A stretch of 19,582 nucleotides of DNA from Proteocatella sp049670425 (GTDB lineage Bacteria; Bacillota; Clostridia; Peptostreptococcales; Filifactoraceae). Location of the stretch: NCBI GenBank assembly GCA_049670425.1, contig JBATTG010000069.1:1-19582 (forward strand), given 5' to 3'. The position numbers were made by a program, and so were the translations under genes. This document shows positions 7,596-15,111 of this stretch, piece after piece. The notes under the pieces were generated by a model. The model made no database searches. It saw only the letters and a program-made list of their open reading frames with translations, and was not told the origin of the DNA. Every line of letters starts with the position of its first letter. Positions within the stretch are counted from its first letter, which is position 1.

Positions 7596-8555
7596 GTGGG
7601 AAATGTAGCAAAAATAGGTATAGATAAAATAAAAGTAGGCCAGACAGAAAATAGCAGGGCGCTTACAGGTGTAACTGTCATAGTTTTTGAAGGGGGCGCT
7701 ATAGCATCTTTGGATGTCAGAGGTTCAGCTCCAGGTTCCAGAGAGACAGAGCTGCTAAGGCCCGGCAAGACGGTAGAGAAGATTAATGCCATAGTGCTCT
7801 CAGGAGGGTCTGCATTTGGGCTTGAGGCGGGATGCGGTGTCATGAGATATCTGGAGGAACAAGAGATTGGGCTGAAGGTTGCAGGGGTCACAGTGCCTAT
7901 CGTATCACAGGCTATAATATTTGACCTTGGAGTTGGCAATCCAGGCATAAGACCCGATATGAAAATGGGGTATGATGCCTGCAAGAACTTAGATGTCAGT
8001 TTCAGGCTTGGAAATTACGGGGCAGGCTGTGGAGCTACGGTAGGGAAAATACTTGGAGCGGAAAATTCAATGAAAGGCGGAATAGGATATTCAGAGATAA
8101 AACTTGAAAATGGACTCATTGTAGGGGCTATAATCTGTGTGAATGCAGTTGGGGATGTTTTTGATGAAACGGGGATTATAGCAGGAGCTTTGAATGAAAA
8201 TGGAGATTTTGCAGATACTGCCAAGCTTATAATGGGAAACATAAGCACTCATGAATTGTTAAATGGAAATACTACGATTGGCTGCATAATAACTAATGCA
8301 AAAGTGGATAAAACTGGCTGCCAAAAAATATCAGAAGTGGCTCACAATGGTCTTGCCCAGTCAATAAGCCCTATACACACATCCATGGATGGAGATACAA
8401 TATTTACAGCAGCAACTGGCGAGCTTGAATGCCAGTTAGATCAAATCTGTGTTGCAGCGCAATTGGTGACGAAGAATGCAGTCATATCGGCTATAAAGAA
8501 TGCCGAAAAAGCAGATATAATTAAGGCTTATGGAGATGTTTTAAAAAAATCGTAG
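7596..8555 (+). CDS. P1 family (S58, DmpA/NylC-type) self-processing peptidase
   Basis: The 319-residue protein belongs to the S58 family of N-terminal-nucleophile hydrolases, which includes the aminopeptidase DmpA, beta-aminopeptidase BapA and the nylon-oligomer hydrolase NylC. Family marks are KVGQTENSRALTGVTVI at the start, RGSAPGSRET, LSGGSAFGLEA, the GNYGAGCGATVGK loop and, near the end, GNTTIGCIITNA. In NylC the precursor cleaves itself before a Thr at the matching place; here the predicted cut is Asn225-Thr226. The natural substrate is not predictable from the sequence. The frame could start at TTG 7563, but GTG 7596 is chosen because GGGAGGTG (7584-7591) precedes it and the family begins there. 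No signal peptide is seen. It stands alone between ftsH and the transporter-coaX unit. Confidence 0.88.
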   Translation: MGNVAKIGIDKIKVGQTENSRALTGVTVIVFEGGAIASLDVRGSAPGSRETELLRPGKTVEKINAIVLSGGSAFGLEAGCGVMRYLEEQEIGLKVAGVTVPIVSQAIIFDLGVGNPGIRPDMKMGYDACKNLDVSFRLGNYGAGCGATVGKILGAENSMKGGIGYSEIKLENGLIVGAIICVNAVGDVFDETGIIAGALNENGDFADTAKLIMGNISTHELLNGNTTIGCIITNAKVDKTGCQKISEVAHNGLAQSISPIHTSMDGDTIFTAATGELECQLDQICVAAQLVTKNAVISAIKNAEKADIIKAYGDVLKKS

Positions 8556-8584
8556 ATAATATTTTAAATAATTCAAATAAAAAG

Positions 8585-8613
8585 TAGAAAAAAATATAAA
8601 TATGTCATATAAT
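8585..8613 (+). promoter_or_regulatory. Promoter of the ECF S component-coaX-dusB unit
   Basis: A perfect -10 TATAAT (8608-8613) is 17 bp from a partial -35 TAGAAA (8585-8590), four of six matches. The predicted start near 8620 coincides with the first base of the structured leader. Confidence 0.6.
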
Positions 8614-8619
8614 AATAAA

Positions 8620-8711
8620 GTTGATTGATATTCCTTTTGGAAATCAAATCGTAAGCAGTATTAACCCAAATTAAGTGAACGACATCCATCTGGAGTCGGA
8701 TCGGAGGAAAA
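8620..8711 (+). promoter_or_regulatory. Structured 5' leader of the ECF S component gene, riboswitch candidate of no recognised class
   Basis: About 92 nt lie between the predicted transcription start and the ATG. The first hairpin pairs the arms around TTCC-TTTT-GGAA (8631-8642) and extends outward with single-base bulges through TAGTT/ATCAA-type pairing (roughly 8622-8650). The second hairpin pairs CGAC-A-TCC (8680-8687) with GGA-GTCG (8692-8698) around a 4-nt loop and stands just before the GGAGG ribosome binding site (8703-8707). An alternative pairing, ATCC with GGAT, would shift this stem toward the RBS. No T-tract terminator is present, so any control would be translational. It does not resemble the THF, TPP, FMN or preQ1 aptamer consensus as far as I can judge by eye. 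Confidence 0.45.
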
Positions 8712-9308
8712 ATGGAAACTCAAAGAACAGGTACTACTATTAAAAAAACAAGAAGAATGACTATAATTGGAATGCTGGGGGCAATATCAGTCGTGCTGGG
8801 ATTTACACCGATTGGATTTATTCCGCTGGGTGTGGCAAATGTGACGACAATGCATATACCGGTAATTATAGGTGCAATTATGGAAGGGCCTTTTGTAGGG
8901 GCAATGGTTGGTTTGATATTTGGAATCTCATCTATGATGAAAAGTTTCATGACTCCTACACCGATTTCATTTATTTTTCTTAACCCACTTGTATCAGTCG
9001 TTCCAAGGATTTTAATTGGAATTCTAACTTACTATTTTTTTGCAATAGCTAAAAAGTTATTAAAAAACGAAAAAACAGTATTATTGTTGTCTGGAGCATT
9101 TGGAACTTTAGTAAACACTGTATTTGTACTTGGAAGTGCATATGCACTGTATGCGCAAAAAATGGTAGAGGCATTGGGGCTTCCTGACGGAGGTGCATTC
9201 GCATTTGTAATGGGAATAGCAACCACAAACGGAATTCCAGAAATGATAGTAGCTGCGCTGATAACGGTAGCTTCAGTTACGGCACTTAAAAAAATTATAA
9301 AGAATTAA
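8712..9308 (+). CDS. ECF transporter S component, probable pantothenate specificity (PanT-like)
   Basis: This 198-residue integral membrane protein has about five or six hydrophobic segments (near 16-36, 48-75, 86-114, 122-147 and 165-192) and a basic N-terminus. The segment TMHIPVIIGAIMEGPFVGAMVGLIFG (residues 46-71) is the mark of PF12822 substrate-binding S components, which capture a vitamin and work with a shared EcfT-EcfA-EcfA' energising module. No EcfT or ATPase gene is in the window. The next gene, 25 nt downstream, is coaX, whose substrate is pantothenate, so pantothenate is the likely cargo; this is inference from context. FolT- or HmpT-like specificity cannot be excluded. The ATG follows GGAGG at a 4-nt spacing and a structured leader. 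Confidence 0.8.
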   Translation: METQRTGTTIKKTRRMTIIGMLGAISVVLGFTPIGFIPLGVANVTTMHIPVIIGAIMEGPFVGAMVGLIFGISSMMKSFMTPTPISFIFLNPLVSVVPRILIGILTYYFFAIAKKLLKNEKTVLLLSGAFGTLVNTVFVLGSAYALYAQKMVEALGLPDGGAFAFVMGIATTNGIPEMIVAALITVASVTALKKIIKN

Positions 9309-9333
9309 AAATATATTGATGTGGAGAAAAAAT

Positions 9334-10101
9334 ATGCTATTAGTGGTAGATGTTGGAAATACGAATATTGTATTAGGAGTTTATGAGAACAAAGAACTGA
9401 AAAATAGTTTTAGAATCGCAACCGATATCAACAAAACATCAGACGAATTCGGTGCTATAATAGCACAATTATTTCAAATAGATGGAATAGAGTTTTCAGA
9501 AATTGAGGATGTAATAATATCGTCAGTTGTTCCTGAAGTGATGCATTCGCTTGAAAATTTTGTTGTGAAATATATAAATAAAAATCCTATGGTAATAGGC
9601 CCAGGGATAAAAACTGGGATAAATATAAAGTATGAAACCCCAAGCCAGGTTGGAGCCGACAGAATAGTAAATGCTGTAGCTGGATTTGAAAAATATGGCG
9701 GGCCGCTGATTCTTATAGATTTTGGAACTGCGACTACATTTTGCTATATAAACAAAATGGGCGAATATCTTGGAGGCGCTATTACTCCAGGTATCAAGAT
9801 TTCCAGTGAAGCACTTTTTCAAAGAGCCTCAAAACTGCATAAAGTCGAGATTATAGAAACCCAGAGCGTAATAGGCAAAAATACTACAGCTGCAATGCAA
9901 TCAGGCATATTCCATGGTTATGTAGGTTTGGTGGACAATATAGTTGAAAAAATGATTCAAGAGTCCGGCGAATCAGACGTAAAAGTCGTGGCTACGGGAG
10001 GTTTGGCAAGTCTGATTATTTCGCAAACCAAAAATGTCAGGATTGTAGATAAGAATCTTACGCTTGAAGGATTAAGAATAATACACGAAAAAAACAAATA
10101 G
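9334..10101 (+). CDS. coaX: Type III pantothenate kinase
   Basis: CoaX carries out the first step of CoA synthesis, ATP-dependent phosphorylation of pantothenate. It belongs to the ASKHA fold and needs a monovalent cation. The 255-residue protein shows the phosphate-binding DVGNTN (6-11), the GADR motif (107-110) with catalytic Asp109, IDFGTATTF (128-136) with Asp129 for the cation, GGAITPG (147-153), and GKNTTAAMQSG (181-191). An upstream in-frame TTG at 9316 exists, but ATG 9334 has GGAGA 6 nt before it and matches the family N-terminus MLLVVDVGNTN. It lies 25 nt after the S component gene and 25 nt before dusB, in one operon. The coaX-dusB-lysS neighbourhood is shared with Bacillus. Confidence 0.96.
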   Translation: MLLVVDVGNTNIVLGVYENKELKNSFRIATDINKTSDEFGAIIAQLFQIDGIEFSEIEDVIISSVVPEVMHSLENFVVKYINKNPMVIGPGIKTGINIKYETPSQVGADRIVNAVAGFEKYGGPLILIDFGTATTFCYINKMGEYLGGAITPGIKISSEALFQRASKLHKVEIIETQSVIGKNTTAAMQSGIFHGYVGLVDNIVEKMIQESGESDVKVVATGGLASLIISQTKNVRIVDKNLTLEGLRIIHEKNK

Positions 10102-10126
10102 AGAAGTATTGTTAAGGAGCAACAAT

Positions 10127-11101
10127 TTGAAAATAGGCAATTTTATTACCGAAGGGGATGCTTTTTTAGCACCTATGGCAGGTGTTACAGATTTTCCATT
10201 TAGAGTTATTTGTAAGAAATATGGAGCGTCATTATTATATACAGAGATGATCAATGCAAAAGCCTTATGTTACGGGGACAATAATACATTTGGTATGCTG
10301 GAGGTGAAACCGGAAGAAGGCGATGTAGCCGTTCAAATATTTGGGCATGAACCGGAGTATCTGGCAGAAGCTGCAGGCATATTAAGCGATTTAGAAAGAT
10401 TCAAGATAATAGATATAAATATGGGATGCCCGGCACCCAAAATCACTAAGAATAATGAAGGGTCGGCGCTTATGAAAGATCCCAAATTGGCATATGAAAT
10501 AATATCCTCAGTAAAAAAAGCATCGAAGCTTCCTGTAACTGTGAAGTTCAGAAAAGGCTGGGATGAAAATTCTATAAATGCACTGGAATTTGCGCTGAAC
10601 GCGGAGGCGGCAGGCGCCGATTGCATAACCATACATGGCAGAACCCGTGAGCAGTTTTATACGGGGAAGGCAGATTGGGAAATAATAGAAAAAATCAAGA
10701 AAAGTGTAAATATACCTGTCATAGCAAATGGGGATATTTTTTCCATTGAAGATGCAAAACTTATAATAGAAAAAACTGGTGCCGATGCATATATGATAGG
10801 AAGAGGTTCGCAAGGCAACCCCTTCATATTTAAACAAATCAAAGATTATATTGAAACTGGAAAATTGTCTCACGTGACAGAATATGAAAAAATAGATGTA
10901 ATGCTTGAACACTATGATCTTTCCATGAGGTATAAAGGCGAAGATAAGACTGTAAGGGAAATGCGCAAACATCTGGGATGGTATCTAAAAGGTATGTACG
11001 GAAGCGCTAAAATGAGAGATGATATCAATCACATTACAAGCTCGAACGAAGTAATAATGATGCTGAAGGACTACCAGGCAAACTTGACACAAAATAACTA
11101 G
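10127..11101 (+). CDS. dusB: tRNA-dihydrouridine synthase (DusB type)
   Basis: This FMN enzyme reduces uridines in the tRNA D-loop to dihydrouridine using NADPH. The 324-residue protein starts with the TIM-barrel motif FLAPMAGVTDFPFR (13-26). The catalytic Cys101 lies in MGCPAPKI. HGRTREQFYTG (170-180) binds tRNA and FMN phosphate; NGD (201-203) and GRGSQGNPF (225-233) complete the FMN site. The C-terminal helical domain carries VREMRKHLGWYLKG. An in-frame TTG at 10109 is possible, but TTG 10127 has AAGGAG (10114-10119) 7 nt upstream and gives the family-like start. The last codons contain the -35 box of the greA promoter, so the gene's end and that promoter share sequence. Confidence 0.95.
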   Translation: MKIGNFITEGDAFLAPMAGVTDFPFRVICKKYGASLLYTEMINAKALCYGDNNTFGMLEVKPEEGDVAVQIFGHEPEYLAEAAGILSDLERFKIIDINMGCPAPKITKNNEGSALMKDPKLAYEIISSVKKASKLPVTVKFRKGWDENSINALEFALNAEAAGADCITIHGRTREQFYTGKADWEIIEKIKKSVNIPVIANGDIFSIEDAKLIIEKTGADAYMIGRGSQGNPFIFKQIKDYIETGKLSHVTEYEKIDVMLEHYDLSMRYKGEDKTVREMRKHLGWYLKGMYGSAKMRDDINHITSSNEVIMMLKDYQANLTQNN

Positions 11102-11112
11102 TTCTGTATAAT
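11084..11112 (+). promoter_or_regulatory. Perfect consensus promoter of greA-lysS
   Basis: TTGACA (11084-11089), a 17-bp spacer and TATAAT (11107-11112) match the SigA consensus at all twelve positions. The -35 lies inside the last codons of dusB. Transcription would start near 11119, giving a ~50-nt leader. Confidence 0.9.
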
Positions 11113-11168
11113 GTTAAAAACATACAACGTTTAAAAAGATAAGTATATATATATGGAGGAAATAAAAA

Positions 11169-11660
11169 ATGGAAAATGTAAAAGAAATATTATTAACCCA
11201 AGATGGTTATAATAGGATTGTCGACGAATTAGAGTATTTAAAAGCGGTAAAAAGAGGTGAAGTTGCAGAGAGAATCAAAATTGCAATATCATTTGGAGAT
11301 ATATCTGAGAATGCAGAGTATGATGAAGCCAAAAACGAGCAAGCTCAAATGGAAGAAAGAATATTCAAGCTTGAAAATCAGCTTAGAGCAGCGAGAATAA
11401 TAAATGAGTCTGAAATAGACCATGAAAAAGTTACAGTAGGTTCAATCGTTAAGATAGAAATAAAAGATTCAAGCATGAAAAAAGCAGAGATTGAAGAATA
11501 TGCCATAGTTGGTTCTGCAGAAGCGGATCCTTCACAGGACAGAATATCAAATGAATCACCAGTAGGAAATGCGCTGCTTGGTAAAAAAGTAGGGGATAAA
11601 GTAAATGTTCAAGTTCCAAATGGAACTGCCAAAATAAAAGTTCTTGAAATTAGAAGATAA
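11169..11660 (+). CDS. greA: Transcription elongation factor GreA
   Basis: GreA inserts its coiled coil into the secondary channel of RNA polymerase and stimulates cleavage of backtracked RNA. At 163 residues it has the normal length. The N-terminal coiled coil spans about residues 10-80, with the tip motif GDISENAEYDEAK containing the acidic residues Asp44 and Glu47 that position magnesium. The C-terminal FKBP-like domain ends with VGDKVNVQVPNGTAKIKVLEI. The ATG at 11169 has TGGAGGA 8 nt upstream. It is driven by a perfect consensus promoter and followed after 71 nt by lysS, the common Clostridial arrangement. Confidence 0.97.
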   Translation: MENVKEILLTQDGYNRIVDELEYLKAVKRGEVAERIKIAISFGDISENAEYDEAKNEQAQMEERIFKLENQLRAARIINESEIDHEKVTVGSIVKIEIKDSSMKKAEIEEYAIVGSAEADPSQDRISNESPVGNALLGKKVGDKVNVQVPNGTAKIKVLEIRR

Positions 11661-11697
11661 TTTGAAAATGCTAAGGAGCAATTTTGCTCTGGTGGCT

Positions 11698-11706
11698 TGA
11701 TATAAT
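11698..11706 (+). promoter_or_regulatory. Extended -10 element, possible internal promoter for lysS
   Basis: TGATATAAT is a TG-n-TATAAT extended -10 element (11698-11706). No -35 is found at a usable spacing; TTGCTC at 11684 leaves only 11 bp. It overlaps the downstream edge of a hairpin (GAGCA at 11676-11680 with TGCTC at 11685-11689), in the 71-nt gap between greA and lysS. Confidence 0.35.
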
Positions 11707-11731
11707 AAATTTAAAACAGGAGGATAAGAAG

Positions 11732-13228
11732 ATGGGAATTGAAGCTAATCATAATGAACTAGTGCAGGTAAGGATTGATAAGCTTAAGAAGCTTCAGGAA
11801 CAAGGAAAAAATCCGTTCATTCACGAAAAATTCGATTTTACAAATCATAGCATAGATATTTTCGATAAGTTTGATGAGTTAGAAGGCACAGATGTAGCCG
11901 TAGCTGGAAGAATAATGCTTATGAGAGAACATGGAAAAGCTACGTTTGTTACAATTCAGGATTATGAAGGCCGAGTTCAAATTTATGTAAGAGCGGATAA
12001 GATTGGCGCTGAGAATTATGCTGATTTTATAACAAATGATATTGGTGATATAGTAGGAATAAAGGGAACTGTGTTCAAGACTCAAAAGGGAGAAATCTCT
12101 ATAAGAGCGACAGAAGTAGTGCTTCTTACGAAATCACTTCAGCCATTGCCAGACAAACATGCAGGACTTAAGGATCAGGATATGAGATTCAGACAAAGAT
12201 ATGTAGACCTTATTGTAAACCCTGAAGTTAAAAAAGCATTTCTTATAAGAAATAAAGCAACAAAAGCACTTAGAGATTATCTGGATTCAAGAGGCTTCAT
12301 TGAGATGGATACACCTATATTAAATACCATAGCTGGAGGCGCGAGTGCCAGACCTTTCGTAACTCATCACAATACCCTTGATATAGACATGTATCTTAGA
12401 ATAGCCAATGAACTTTACCTTAAAAGACTCGTAGTTGGTGGATTTGAAAAGGTTTATGAGATGGGAAGGATGTTCCGTAATGAAGGTATGTCCATAAAGC
12501 ACAATCCGGAATACACAGCAATGGAATTATACTGGGCATATGTAGGCTATGAAGAGATAATGGAGCTTACAGAGAACCTTGTTGCTCATATGGCTGAAGC
12601 GGCTACAGGAAGCATGGTAGTTAACTATCAGGGCAAAGAAATAGATTTTAAACCACCTTGGAAGCGAATGACTATGATAGATGCAGTTAAAGAATATGCA
12701 GGCGTGGATTTCTATGAAATTCAGACTGATGAAGCTGCCATAGCAGTAGCAAAAGAGAAGCACTTAGAGGTTGCACCTTCACAAATGACCAGAGGACATA
12801 TTATAAGCCTGTTCTTCGAAGAATATGGGGAAGCGCATCTTATGGAACCAACATTTATAACTCATCATCCGGTTGAAATTTCACCGCTTGCAAAGAGAAA
12901 TCCAGAAGATCCAAGACTTACAAATAGATTTGAAGCTTTTGTAAACACATGGGAAATTGCCAATGCTTTCTCAGAGCTTAATGATCCAATCGACCAAAGA
13001 GGAAGATTTGAAGATCAGGTTAAGCAAAGAGAACTTGGAGATGACGAAGCGAATGAAATGGATGAGGATTTCCTTAATGCAATAGAAGTGGGACTTCCAC
13101 CAACAGGCGGACTTGGAATCGGTATAGACAGAGTAGTAATGCTTATCACTAACGCACAGTCTATAAGAGATGTAATACCTTTCCCAACAATGAAGCCAAT
13201 AAAAGAAGAAGCTGAAAACGAAGAATAA
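11732..13228 (+). CDS. lysS: Lysine--tRNA ligase, class II
   Basis: LysRS charges tRNA(Lys) with lysine. The 498-residue protein has the N-terminal anticodon-binding OB fold (about 54-135) and the class II catalytic core: motif 1 around GFIEMDTPIL (188-197), motif 2 GRMFRNEG to NPEYTAMELY (245-267), and motif 3 GLGIGIDRVVM (460-470). The C-terminus PFPTMKP is typical. ATG 11732 is chosen because AGGAGG (11718-11723) stands 8 nt upstream. An in-frame TTG at 11684 has its own AAGGAG (11673-11678) and would add 16 residues not expected for the family. There is no T-box leader. It is co-transcribed with greA, possibly also from the extended -10 element in the gap. Confidence 0.97.
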   Translation: MGIEANHNELVQVRIDKLKKLQEQGKNPFIHEKFDFTNHSIDIFDKFDELEGTDVAVAGRIMLMREHGKATFVTIQDYEGRVQIYVRADKIGAENYADFITNDIGDIVGIKGTVFKTQKGEISIRATEVVLLTKSLQPLPDKHAGLKDQDMRFRQRYVDLIVNPEVKKAFLIRNKATKALRDYLDSRGFIEMDTPILNTIAGGASARPFVTHHNTLDIDMYLRIANELYLKRLVVGGFEKVYEMGRMFRNEGMSIKHNPEYTAMELYWAYVGYEEIMELTENLVAHMAEAATGSMVVNYQGKEIDFKPPWKRMTMIDAVKEYAGVDFYEIQTDEAAIAVAKEKHLEVAPSQMTRGHIISLFFEEYGEAHLMEPTFITHHPVEISPLAKRNPEDPRLTNRFEAFVNTWEIANAFSELNDPIDQRGRFEDQVKQRELGDDEANEMDEDFLNAIEVGLPPTGGLGIGIDRVVMLITNAQSIRDVIPFPTMKPIKEEAENEE

Positions 13229-13240
13229 AAAATAAAAAGC

Positions 13241-13279
13241 AAAAAAATCCTTTTTGAATATTTCTGAAAGGATTTTTTT
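13241..13279. terminator. Bidirectional terminator between lysS and the MFS gene
   Basis: AAAAAAATCCTTT (13241-13253) pairs with AAAGGATTTTTTT (13267-13279) around a 13-nt loop. Read on either strand, the stem ends in a T tract. It therefore can stop both lysS on the plus strand and the convergent MFS transcript on the minus strand. Confidence 0.88.
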
Positions 13280-13334
13280 GTTTTGTAATAAATTATGTAA
13301 GCACTATTTTGAGACATGGGCTTTTGTAATGTGA

Positions 13335-14573
13335 TTATTTTTTTGATTTTTTAGTGACATATATAAAAACTGAAATTGCACTTAAATATAATATGGTAGT
13401 AAGGTAATAAGGTGAATGGTAATTTATGTGCTGCATCATGTAACCGCCGACGCTTATTCCGATTGCCCTTGAAAAACTGGAAAATAGAGATAAAAGGCTG
13501 CTGAAATTGGATCTTTCTTCAGGTTCGACAAGATCCATGAAAATGCTTGTATTGAGCGGTGTTGCCATATTCATAAGCCCGTTTCGCATAAAGAATGAAA
13601 TGTAAACAAAGAATATTCCCTGAGGAAATGCTATGCTGATTAAAAATGGGATGCTTAGAAATTGGCACACTATGGTAGTTTTATGCCTTCCGAAACGTTT
13701 TGTTAGAAATGGAAGGCAAAGACCTCCTATTATGCATCCTAACTGGGCAAAAGATAAGATTGAACCTACGACGCCGTCACTTAAGGACATGGAATACTTC
13801 AGATATACACTGAAAAATGGGACGACCATGCCAGCTCCGATGCCAGTTATGGAATAATATAAGATATAAAGGGCAATATCGGGTTTTCGTATGACGCTGT
13901 ATCCTTTGATACAGTTTTTCAGGCTTCTTGGTTTTGATGCGATATTTTCCTTAATATGGCTAATTGGGATTAAAAATAAAAGCGTGAATACAGAAGCTAT
14001 CAGCGATATGTAAAATATGGAATTATCAAGCAGAAGCTTGTCACTTATGAAAGTGCTCATATGCCCACCGGTAAATGTAGCGAACATATAACCCATAAAG
14101 GTTATTACAAAGTTATTGCTGTATGCCCTCATCCGATTATTGGGAGATGTATTTTCAGCGAGGAATAAACCTTCGGCGGTGGCTCTTATACTTAAACCAA
14201 GACCATTTATGATTACGAATATTGAAATAACGGAAATGTTTTTGAACGACACTGACAGAACTGTTGAGATAGAAATTAATATGCAGCTTAAGTAGAAACT
14301 TTTTTTCCTTCCGATGCTTTCAATAAGGTAGGCGCTTATTATGGAACCCACTGCAATTGCAATCGTATTGAGGGAGAGTATGTTTCCTACTGTGGATTCG
14401 CCGTATCCGATATTTATAAGGTACAGGCCAGCAAACATGTTGAATATTCCTTGAGAAAAAGCTGCAGAAAAAGATATAAGGTAGAATAGTGTAACGTTAT
14501 CAAACTTGATGCTGTATTTTATAGAATTGAAAAGATATCGTAATATTTGTTTTAATTTAGGGCTATAAGACAT
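13335..14573 (-). CDS. Major facilitator superfamily transporter
   Basis: This 412-residue protein has about twelve membrane segments in two halves joined by a charged cytosolic loop (about 205-230). MFS motif A appears as ESIGRKK (85-91) after the second segment and is repeated in the second half as KRFGRHK (292-298). The substrate cannot be told; the general look is that of a drug- or metabolite-efflux MFS protein. The ATG is preceded on the minus strand by GGAGG at an 8-nt spacing. It is convergent to lysS and shares its terminator. An intrinsic terminator of the upstream small gene ends only ~20 nt before this start codon, leaving no space for a conventional promoter in between. Confidence 0.88.
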   Translation of the reverse strand: MSYSPKLKQILRYLFNSIKYSIKFDNVTLFYLISFSAAFSQGIFNMFAGLYLINIGYGESTVGNILSLNTIAIAVGSIISAYLIESIGRKKSFYLSCILISISTVLSVSFKNISVISIFVIINGLGLSIRATAEGLFLAENTSPNNRMRAYSNNFVITFMGYMFATFTGGHMSTFISDKLLLDNSIFYISLIASVFTLLFLIPISHIKENIASKPRSLKNCIKGYSVIRKPDIALYILYYSITGIGAGMVVPFFSVYLKYSMSLSDGVVGSILSFAQLGCIIGGLCLPFLTKRFGRHKTTIVCQFLSIPFLISIAFPQGIFFVYISFFMRNGLMNMATPLNTSIFMDLVEPEERSNFSSLLSLFSSFSRAIGISVGGYMMQHINYHSPYYLTTILYLSAISVFIYVTKKSKK

Positions 14574-14593
14574 AAATGGAGCCTCCGATAAAC

Positions 14594-14623
14594 GAAAAAA
14601 AAAGATGGGAGAATCCCATCTTC
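14594..14623 (-). terminator. Intrinsic terminator between the small membrane protein gene and the MFS gene
   Basis: Read on the minus strand, AGATGGGA-TTC-TCCCATCT (14621 down to 14603) forms a perfect 8-bp stem, extended by one more pair, followed by nine T residues (14602 to 14594). It lies 10 nt after the stop of the 101-residue gene and ~20 nt before the MFS start codon. Confidence 0.9.
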
Positions 14624-14632
14624 AGTAATTTA

Positions 14633-14938
14633 TTATTTTGATGAAGAATTAATTTTTTTGTAAGATTCATATGAAGTATAGGTAACGCCACGACTTTGCG
14701 TCATAGCTGGCTTATAAGAAGCAGCTGGCCTTGATGTTGATGGACGCCTTGATTTATGTACGTTTCTTGTAACATTATGTTTTTTCTTAAGATTAGCATT
14801 TGAAACAATGTCTTTGATACCGCCAGTATAGAAATCATCATCACATAATTCACGTTTAAATATTTCAGTATGAATAACATGAAAAACTTTAAATGAAATA
14901 AGAACAAAAGCAAAAAGTAACAAAAATCTAGGTAACAT
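14633..14938 (-). CDS. Small membrane-anchored or exported protein, unknown family
   Basis: I do not recognise this 101-residue protein. It has one hydrophobic segment near the N-terminus (about residues 5-19, preceded by Arg4). A short acidic patch CDDDF (32-36) follows, and then a basic, Ser/Thr/Arg-rich tail (51-101) of low complexity that looks unfolded. No lipobox or clear signal-peptidase site is seen, so a single-pass anchor is more likely than full export. The ATG at 14938 has AAAGGGGG upstream, but the gap is long (11 nt). A frame-shifted alternative starting at 14961 exists and is less convincing. The own promoter candidate and the terminator right after the stop codon support a real transcribed unit. 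It is divergent from truA. Confidence 0.6.
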   Translation of the reverse strand: MLPRFLLLFAFVLISFKVFHVIHTEIFKRELCDDDFYTGGIKDIVSNANLKKKHNVTRNVHKSRRPSTSRPAASYKPAMTQSRGVTYTSYESYKKINSSSK

Positions 14939-14971
14939 AAACAGTCAAGCCCCCTTTTCATAATAAATACG

Positions 14972-15001
14972 TTAATAAATATATTGTATTACAATTGTCA
15001 A
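14972..15001 (-). promoter_or_regulatory. Promoter candidate for the small membrane protein gene
   Basis: On the minus strand a consensus -35 TTGACA (15001 to 14996) is 18 bp from TATTAA (14977 to 14972), four of six matches. It is divergent from the truA promoter. Confidence 0.5.
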
Positions 15002-15052
15002 AAAATTGCAATCAGTATGGTAAGTATAATTTGAAAAAATCATAAAAAAAAA

Positions 15053-15081
15053 TTGTATAAAAGCCAAAAATTTGATATAAT
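15053..15081 (+). promoter_or_regulatory. Extended -10 promoter of truA
   Basis: TGATATAAT (15073-15081) is an extended -10 with a perfect TATAAT (15076-15081). A weak -35 TTGTAT (15053-15058) stands 17 bp upstream. The truA RBS AAGGAG (15098-15103) follows. Confidence 0.6.
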
Positions 15082-15111
15082 TGTCTAAGTTGATAATAAG
15101 GAGAACGGTTA

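Noticed and set aside
8620..8711. THF or preQ1 riboswitch in front of the S component gene
   Set aside because: The conserved aptamer words of these families could not be found; only generic hairpins are present.
11684..11706. TTGCTC with TATAAT as a standard promoter for lysS
   Set aside because: The spacer is only 11 bp; only the extended -10 element was kept as a weak candidate.
14701..14961. 86-residue minus-strand frame overlapping the small membrane protein gene
   Set aside because: Its ATG lies before the putative RBS and the translation has no plausible domain; the 101-residue frame ends right before the terminator and fits better.
15025..15030. TATAAT upstream of the truA promoter as an additional promoter
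   Set aside because: No -35 element at 16-18 bp; spacing to TTGTCA is 24 bp and to TTGCAA 13 bp.
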